The notes beneath the pieces are model-generated. The model saw nothing but the letters and a program-made list of their open reading frames with translations, was not told the DNA's origin and ran no database searches. 64,000 nt of DNA from Coriaria nepalensis. Its lineage: Eukaryota > Streptophyta > Magnoliopsida > Cucurbitales > Coriariaceae. Shown one piece after another: positions 57,701-64,000 of this stretch (position 1 is the stretch's first letter; the number at the start of each line of letters is the position of its first letter). The translations under genes were made by a program, and so were the position numbers. The stretch spans positions 4,784,001 to 4,848,000 of the forward strand of contig CP114483.1 in assembly GCA_027186245.1 (NCBI GenBank), written 5' to 3'.

Positions 57701-60690
57701 AACACCATGAATATTTTCATCAATTCCAAAACCCTTTCTGCATATGGCATGAAAGCCTGCTCAGCTGCAGCTGCTACTGAACCAATTGCAGACTGCATTA
57801 CAATAAAAAAGGTGAAAGTATGAGATAAAACTATCACAGGATAAGATTTTAAGCTAATTATGCAGTATCTGTATGCAATAAAATGTTAACGATTGTCCTA
57901 AAAGTTCGACCCGGTAGGAAATGAGCTCAAGTATGTTATCTATCATTGAGACTCTTTAACACTCCCTTTCATGGGAAAACCCATAACAATATGGGTCTTA
58001 CACGTGCAAACAAATGACAAACAAAGCTCAAGAAGCATATCATATGCAAAAATAACAAAGGGAGGAGCAACCGTGATTTGAACTCAAGACCTCAGCTCTA
58101 ATATCATGTTAAGTTAATGATTGTCCTAAAAGTTCGAACTGGTAGGAAATGGGCCCAACTATGTTATCTATCATCGAGACTCTTAACATAAAAAAGAGCA
58201 TGTATCCATACCATACACGTCTCCTGCAAATTACGAGGGCTATTTTGGAGAGCTCCCAGAAGTTTACCCATCAAAGGATCAAGAAATGGAAGGATTTCCT
58301 CTCCCATGTTCTCACAAAAGGCTGCCAAAGCATAGTAGGACTTCTCCTGGAAAAGAATATGTTTCTTGGTTCAAAATATGAGTAACTAATCTGTAGAGAA
58401 ATACATATGCATTAAATTATTCTCCTGTGTATACCTTTACTTCGTCAGATGTGTCTTCAATGGAATTTAAAATGCAAGGAAGTACGCTTTCATAGTGAGA
58501 GATAATTTCTGGTTGTAGATACTCAGCAAATTGACCCAGTGCAAATGATGCCGCACCCCTTACCATCTGCTCTGGGTCCCTTAAAGCCCCTAAGACAATA
58601 TGAAGAACAGGTTCCAACTTATTTTTCATCGGATCCAAACAACCTTCTGATATGACGCCTAAAGCTGTTACAGAAGCTTCACGAAACTTTGGATTTGCGT
58701 TCTGACTGTTTACAGAAGCAAACTCAAAGACAAGCGGAAAAATAAGCTTAGGGAGATTTATAGCCATAGTATCAATGACCTCCGCGGCAGCTCGATCAGA
58801 GGCAAGATCATCTTCTTCTTTATCAGTTGATTCGGCTAGTAAGGGACACATTACTTGTAGAATTGGGGTTATCAACTTATGCTTTTTCAATGAACTGGAC
58901 TTGTACTTCCCTAACCATGAAATTATCTGAATAGCCTGAGATTAATAGGTCAAAGAGGTTAAGCAAAACTCTGAAACGACAAGAACCTAGATTTTTGTCA
59001 ATAAAATTGGTCAAAAACAACCTTGCACATTAAGAACAATAAAATAAAAGATATGGGGTCCTTCTTTCATACCTGATGACGAGTGTTGGATTCCAAATTT
59101 TGGCTTGAACAAACTTCAAGAGAAAACTGCACAATAGATCTAACAGATTCCCCAAGAAGAGGTGCAGGAGATTCAATTAATTCATCAAATATTTCAAAAG
59201 CAAGTACAGCAACATCCTCATCGCCAGAAGAAAGGCACTGTCTTGATACATTCAAAATGCTGGGAATAAACTCCCGAAATTTTATCTGCATGAGTGTAAA
59301 TAAAATCAACCGTACATCTTCAGATGGATGCACTATTGAATACTCATTGATAAAAACAAGCTACTACAGGAAAGTAACTGAGAATTATGACCAGCTATAG
59401 TTGTTAAAAGAGGATTTATTTGCAAAGGCAAATTCAGAATCAACTCACAAAAACCTTCTGTTTAGAACTTACCACCTCTACCCCATCATGTGTGAATTCC
59501 AGAAAGGATCCCACTGCCCTGGCAAAGACAAGTGAATAATTTATGTAACTGACAAGAAGAATGATCAATTCCTTGTAACCGAAAGAACTTCATGAAGAAG
59601 ATATTACTTGAGAGCAGCAATTCTGACACGATTGCTAGTCTCATCCTGCAGGCACTTGAGTAGGAGAGCTTGCAAATCTGTGAAATGCGGTCTAAATGCA
59701 TTTCCAATCGTTTCAGTCAAAGAGCTGAATAGGATCAAAGCCACCTTATGACACCAAAAGATAAACAAGTAGATATGTTAGTCATCTGCAACACAAGTAC
59801 CGTTATTAACAATAGCGATTATATAAATATTCACGGGACCAAAAGTGAAATAGTACCATTTATTTAAAATCAATGAGTAAAGCAAATTAGGCAAACAAGG
59901 TCTGCAACAACACCTAAAAGAAGTCAAGACTTACTTCTCTATGGTCTTCTTGTGGACTCTGACTACATTGAAACAAAAAGGGCAACAACTCGGGCCATTC
60001 TCCTGTAGCAACAACATACTTTGCAACAATACTTACAACATTCGCACTGGCTCGTCTCACTGGGGGACTGCAGGAGACACCATAAGATAATTTTTTTTCA
60101 AACTCGACAGATAAATGTAGAGAATCCTAGCAGTCTACATCACTGGAAAAGGAGAATTGTAACCAAGAAAATGACTGCAAGCTCCAATTGCAGTTCCGAT
60201 AAATTTCATATAAAAAAACAAAAAAACTTAAATTCCAATTTCCATATATAACTTGAAAATGCAATCCAATTGCCATTTCATCCGTCCCATTACAGTAAGC
60301 TAGTCTTGCCAATTCAGAAGAAACAGACTTTAATCATCAGTTTGCTCTCATAATCTTACTATGAATGGAATGAAAATCTATATCAAATTCGCACCATAAC
60401 ATTCGTACAACAGACCTGTGTTCCATAGTGATGCTCTCAATGAGGGACTGCTTCACATGCTGCTTCTGCTGCAGCGAGAGCTTGGCCCAATGGCCGGTGA
60501 TCTTCTTGCGGAGCAAAACGGCGGCGAGCTGACGGACGTTAGGAGTCTTAGCAGTGCGGAGGTGCTGAACTAACGCCGGTACCACCTGCGGATCCTTCGC
60601 TAGACGCTTTATCTGCTCCTCCGCTTGCCGCCGAGCATCGTTGTCCGGCATCAAGAATTGAATTAGCAACAGCTCTAATGATTGCGCCAT
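54762..60690 (-). CDS. IMB4: Importin-4 type nuclear import receptor (IMB4), 20 exons, 1047 aa
   Basis: Karyopherin-beta that carries cargo through the nuclear pore and releases it on RanGTP; built of HEAT repeats. Exons in gene order: 60690-60416, 60067-59935, 59744-59608, 59518-59473, 59285-59073, 58935-58435, 58346-58212, 57792-57577, 57502-57413, 57307-57063, 56956-56868, 56767-56727, 56504-56474, 56376-56254, 56155-55938, 55821-55726, 55639-55527, 55400-55265, 55148-55044, 54962-54762. All phases agree and total 1048 codons, matching Arabidopsis IMB4 (At4g27640, about 1048 aa). Conserved stretches include MAQSLELLLIQFLMPDNDAR, AAVLLRKKITGHWAKL, FDELIESPAPLLG and DDKEVVAQACTSVADIARDY, with an acidic loop (DIDDSDDDN). 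The ATG at 60690 aligns with the family start. Yeast Kap123 and animal IPO4 homologues import histones and ribosomal proteins; plant cargo is less clear. Confidence 0.93.
57884..58188 (-). mobile_element. TRIM retrotransposon in IMB4 intron 7
   Basis: Direct terminal repeats of about 78 bp (57884-57961) and 82 bp (58107-58188) both begin TGTTAA and end TTAACA, sharing GATTGTCCTAAAAGTTCGA and ATGTTATCTATCAT. TAAAA flanks both ends (57879-57883, 58189-58193). On the minus strand the sequence after the right LTR, TGATATTAGAGC, resembles the initiator-Met primer-binding site with two mismatches, and GAAAGGGAG precedes the other LTR as purine tract. 305 bp, non-coding; a different family from the TRIM in UGGT. 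Confidence 0.82.
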
Positions 60691-61469
60691 TGAAGCTTCT
60701 TCTTGTTCTAGGTATCTTTCTCTCACTATAGCTCACAGTACAAAATTGGAGAGAGAGAGAGATACGATCGTAGCTTCAATGAAGGCTGGTTCTCTGCGTC
60801 CGTGTGTTGCCTGCGAGGGTTTTTGGGTTTTGGCTCCTTGCTTGTTTTCTAAGGTTTGCATTTTATATGTCGCGTGGCGCGTGTGCTACGGAGTTTTACC
60901 GACAGGAATGATGAGGTTTTTTTCACCCCTAATTTAACTTAACCCCAATAAGAAAAACTAACGATGAGCTCCCAAAACTTTATTTAAATTATTAATAATA
61001 CCCAAAACTATTAACAATTAACATAATAAACCTTGAATTCAAATTCAAATTCAAATTTACAACTAATCGTCCACTGTGGTTAAAATTGAGTAGTTTACTG
61101 CTAAAATAGTTTCCCAAATATCAATAAGCCCCTAACTTAATTTATACATCAAACATTATTTTGTTTTTAATCCCACTAATTAATAATTTAGATAAAACTT
61201 GTTGTATAAATAAAACTAAATGTCTAACATATAATTATGGTGAATTAATTTCCAAAATACGGTTCATTGTATTTTTGTTTAAATTTTTAAACGTTTATAT
61301 TAACTCTAATGTGAATTAATTTTTAAAATAGATTTAAAATAAATAAAAAAACCTAGCTTTTTTTTTTTTTTTGTTATATATATAATCATACTCGGAGAGA
61401 TTCTACATTAATTTTTATGGCTCAATTAGATTGGAGAAGGGGGGGAACTCAATTGGAGATAAAGTATGG
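60691..61469. other. IMB4 promoter side and AT-rich spacer
   Basis: The first 200 bases should contain the IMB4 leader and promoter (a GA run near 60750). The rest is AT-rich with no gene seen. Confidence 0.6.
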
Positions 61470-62010
61470 ATCCTATCCATATGAAATGTTTAAGTTTTAA
61501 GGATTAAGATGAAAGATCTAAGACTCATGATTCAATATGAAAGGCTTAAGCTTTAAGTTTTAGGGTTTAAGATGAAAGATTTAAAGTTTATGATTTAATA
61601 TGTAAAGTTTAAGTTTTATGGTTTAAATTGAAATGATTAAGTTTTAAGGTTTAAGATGAAATATTTAAGTTATAAGCTTTAATATGAAAGGTATAAGTTT
61701 TAGGGTTTAATAGAAATGTATAATTCTTTAGTTCGATGAAGAAAGATTCAACATTTATAGTTTAAGAAGAAATGTTTAGACTTTAGGGTTTGATAGAAAT
61801 GTCTAATTTTTTAGTATAATGAAGAAAAGTTTAACCTTTATGGTTCAAGAAAAAAGGTTTAAACATTAGTATTTGATAGAAATGTCTAATTTTTATAGTT
61901 CAATACTAAAGATTTATACATTAAGATTTAATATAAATATTTAACAATTTGGTTCAATAAAGAAATGTTCAACCTTTATGGTTCAAGATAAAAAGTTACA
62001 CCTTTACAGT
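61470..62010. repeat. Degenerate 28-bp period array (right copy)
   Basis: Same unit type as at 13161-14150: words such as GATGAAAGATCTAAG and TTTTAGGGTTTAAGATGAAA recur at about 28-base spacing, here shorter and more degraded. Same orientation as the left array. Confidence 0.8.
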
Positions 62011-63250
62011 CTAAGAAAGTTTTTATCAACTTTGCTCGATTGTCGGATGGCTCCCTAATTAAGGAGTCGCCGAGTAATTCAAAAATCGAGCAAAATGAAC
62101 AGATACTTGGAAGCCACTATCCTTAAATATTGAATGAAAGCAACCATTCATTCAATAAAATTGCAGCAATCAACCAAAACCATTCATTATAACCACAACC
62201 AAAACTTGATGAACAAACATAATTTCATTATAATAAGTAACATTCATTACAACTATTCATGTCCAAGAAACCATATAAAATAAAATACTCTAAAAATTAT
62301 CAACACCCAGTCTATGCTCATAATTATCAACATTCCTAAACTACCTACATTATCAACAATCAAAAGTCTAAATATTTCTGATAAATGACAATAAGGATGG
62401 GTGTAAAGACATGACGCATTACAACTTCTTCCACCTGAAATTAAATACAAACATACAATAATGTCATAAGTTTTCTTTCTCATTCTATCATTAAGAAAAA
62501 ATATTTCATTTATGTAGAAGGAAACAAAAAGGAAATCAGTAATCTTTATTATGAAAGAAATGAATTAAATACTATTACTCGATAATTCAAATGTTTCAGT
62601 AATGCTTGAGGGCTTACATCTCTTAAGTCATCGAGCATCAAGAACAATCTTTGTTTTTTTAGATTTTCAGAATTTTCGATTCCCACATTTGCACATTATA
62701 GAATGAATCAAAAACAAAATACAAACAAAATAAAATTAATGTGAACCTAAAATATTTCGATTATCTATTAAATATTCAAAGAAAAATTAAGTACAAAAGA
62801 TTGAAACTTATCAAAAATATTTCTCTATCTCTAAACTCTTGACATTCGATTATGAAGCTTGCAAACGGATCAAATTGACGAAATGAGAGGTAAACCTTTC
62901 ATCTAAAATAGCACAATTTCATAAAAGCACAAAAAAGCCTAAATTTCAAATATAAATATGTACATACTAGCGGTAGCAAAGTGGATGGGTTTTCGGCTAT
63001 TAATTTCAGTGAAGATTTCACTCTGTTTCCATCATTTGCGGCTGCCTCCATCGACTCCTTTCGTCATTTCTTCTCAATATTTTGCTTATGAGAACCTTTT
63101 TGAGATACGATGTTTTATTATGTTGGACGTTGAAGGTGATGAAGTAGAAGATGAAGAAGAGAAAGGAGAGAGGAATCTAGAAGTTTGAAGCTTAGTTACC
63201 ATTTCTCTTTTGATTAGGTTAGAGGGAAAAATGAAGGAAATAAATGATTT
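62011..63250. repeat. Right dispersed repeat copy downstream of the array
   Basis: Starts with TGGCTCCCTAATTAAGGAGT, also found near 14176 after the left array. It continues through the CAACCACAA/CATTCATTA block (matches 14780-15060), a segment at 62490-62910 that is the reverse complement of 10080-12470, and ends with GTGGATGGGTTTTC...GATGAAGAAGAG (matches 15750-16000). No coding frame of note. Confidence 0.65.
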
Positions 63251-64000
63251 TCTCTTTTTTTTGTATTTAAGTTTTCAATAAGGATACAATAGTTATTTAA
63301 TATATCAAAAAAAAATTAGAAATTAGAAAAATAAAAAGAAGGCCATTATTTTAATATATATATTAATTTTATATCTTACAAAAAAAGCTAGAATTAGAAA
63401 ATTTTATAGGAGCAAAATTAGATAGTTTTTTTTTATATTTTAATTTAATAGAGGTAAAAATTAAATTTTAGAAAACCAATAGAGAACGAATCAATTATTG
63501 AAGCTTAAAATGGTGAAATTGAACGTAATTTAAGGGAAGCTGAGAATTGAGAAATAAAAATCGTGAGCGCAAGAATTTTAAAATTATAATATTACCTTTT
63601 AAATTAAAAAATATTTAAAGATTTTCTCTTAAATATTTTAAAATTTATTTTTGATAGGATTGAATATTGGGTTAGATCCGACTTGATCTGCATGGAATTA
63701 GATTAGGGTATTCATTTTTTTTTTTAAATATATGAATGTATTAATTTAATATTATTAAATTCTCTCTAGATGTGGCAAAATGGGCCGGCCAGGTACGATT
63801 TTAGCATGGCACAGATTATGTCGTGTCGTGTCTGTGCCCATGCCTAAAAATAAGGGCATGACATGGCACGACATGGCACAACACGGCAAGATACAAATAC
63901 AGTAATGAGCCATAAACGTGTCGTGCCAGCCCGTGGGCCCGTTTCGGCCCATGTGCCTATTTTGGCTTATGGGCTTGTTTCGACCTGTGGACTCAAATGC
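63251..64000. other. AT-rich right edge with a GC-richer CACGACA-type repeat
   Basis: 63251-63760 is AT-rich without a gene. From about 63770 to the window end the sequence changes to GC-richer text with many short direct and inverted words (GGCACGACATGGCAC, GTGTCGTG, GGGCCCGTTTCGGCCCATG). It runs off the window, so class and extent are unknown; it looks like part of a repeat or transposable element. Confidence 0.55.

Overview
This is nuclear DNA of a flowering plant, most likely a core eudicot. The family is not determined; a rosid such as a cucurbit would fit but I cannot prove it. The evidence is many short GT-AG introns in AT-rich DNA, long AT-rich spacers, plant-only gene families (SPARK-type receptor kinase, RFL-type PPR, Shaker K+ channel with a KHA tail, receptor-like protein) and plant LTR elements.

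Layout, left to right: (1) 5' end of a T-complex-11-like gene (minus strand, runs off the left edge). (2) An AT-rich spacer with microsatellites and small duplications. (3) An intronless LRR receptor-like protein, 5324-8422 (+). (4) About 8 kb of repeats: an inverted fragment split by a 1.83-kb solo LTR, then 84-bp and 28-bp period arrays. (5) A nuclear-type serine hydroxymethyltransferase (SHM6/SHM7 class), 17173-19554 (+). (6) A broken RFL-type PPR gene, about 20863-21832 (-). (7) An AKT2-like K+ channel lacking the ankyrin domain, 22606-25754 (-). (8) UDP-glucose:glycoprotein glucosyltransferase (UGGT/EBS1), 28874-45969 (+), 37 exons, with a TRIM in intron 11 and a 5-kb Copia element with identical LTRs in intron 23. 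(9) A SPARK-domain receptor kinase, 47216-49177 (-), divergent from a degenerate J-domain HSP40, 49991-52024 (+). (10) EMC6, 52387-53671 (-), with a 20-nt microexon. (11) Importin-4/IMB4, 54762-60690 (-), 20 exons, with a second TRIM in intron 7. (12) A second copy of the 28-bp array repeat family, about 61470-63250, and at the right edge a different GC-richer repeat.

Functionally, two genes serve the ER: UGGT (glycoprotein folding control) and EMC6 (membrane insertion). The RLP and SPARK kinase are surface receptors; the channel, importin and SHMT are independent housekeeping or regulatory genes. I see no operon-like system. The points most worth checking are the ankyrin-less AKT2, the out-of-frame UGGT exon 30, the two substituted PLP-contact histidines in the SHMT, and the paired 28/84-bp repeat family flanking the gene island. 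Exon boundaries were set by hand from splice sites, reading phase and family conservation; they may be off by a base or two in places.
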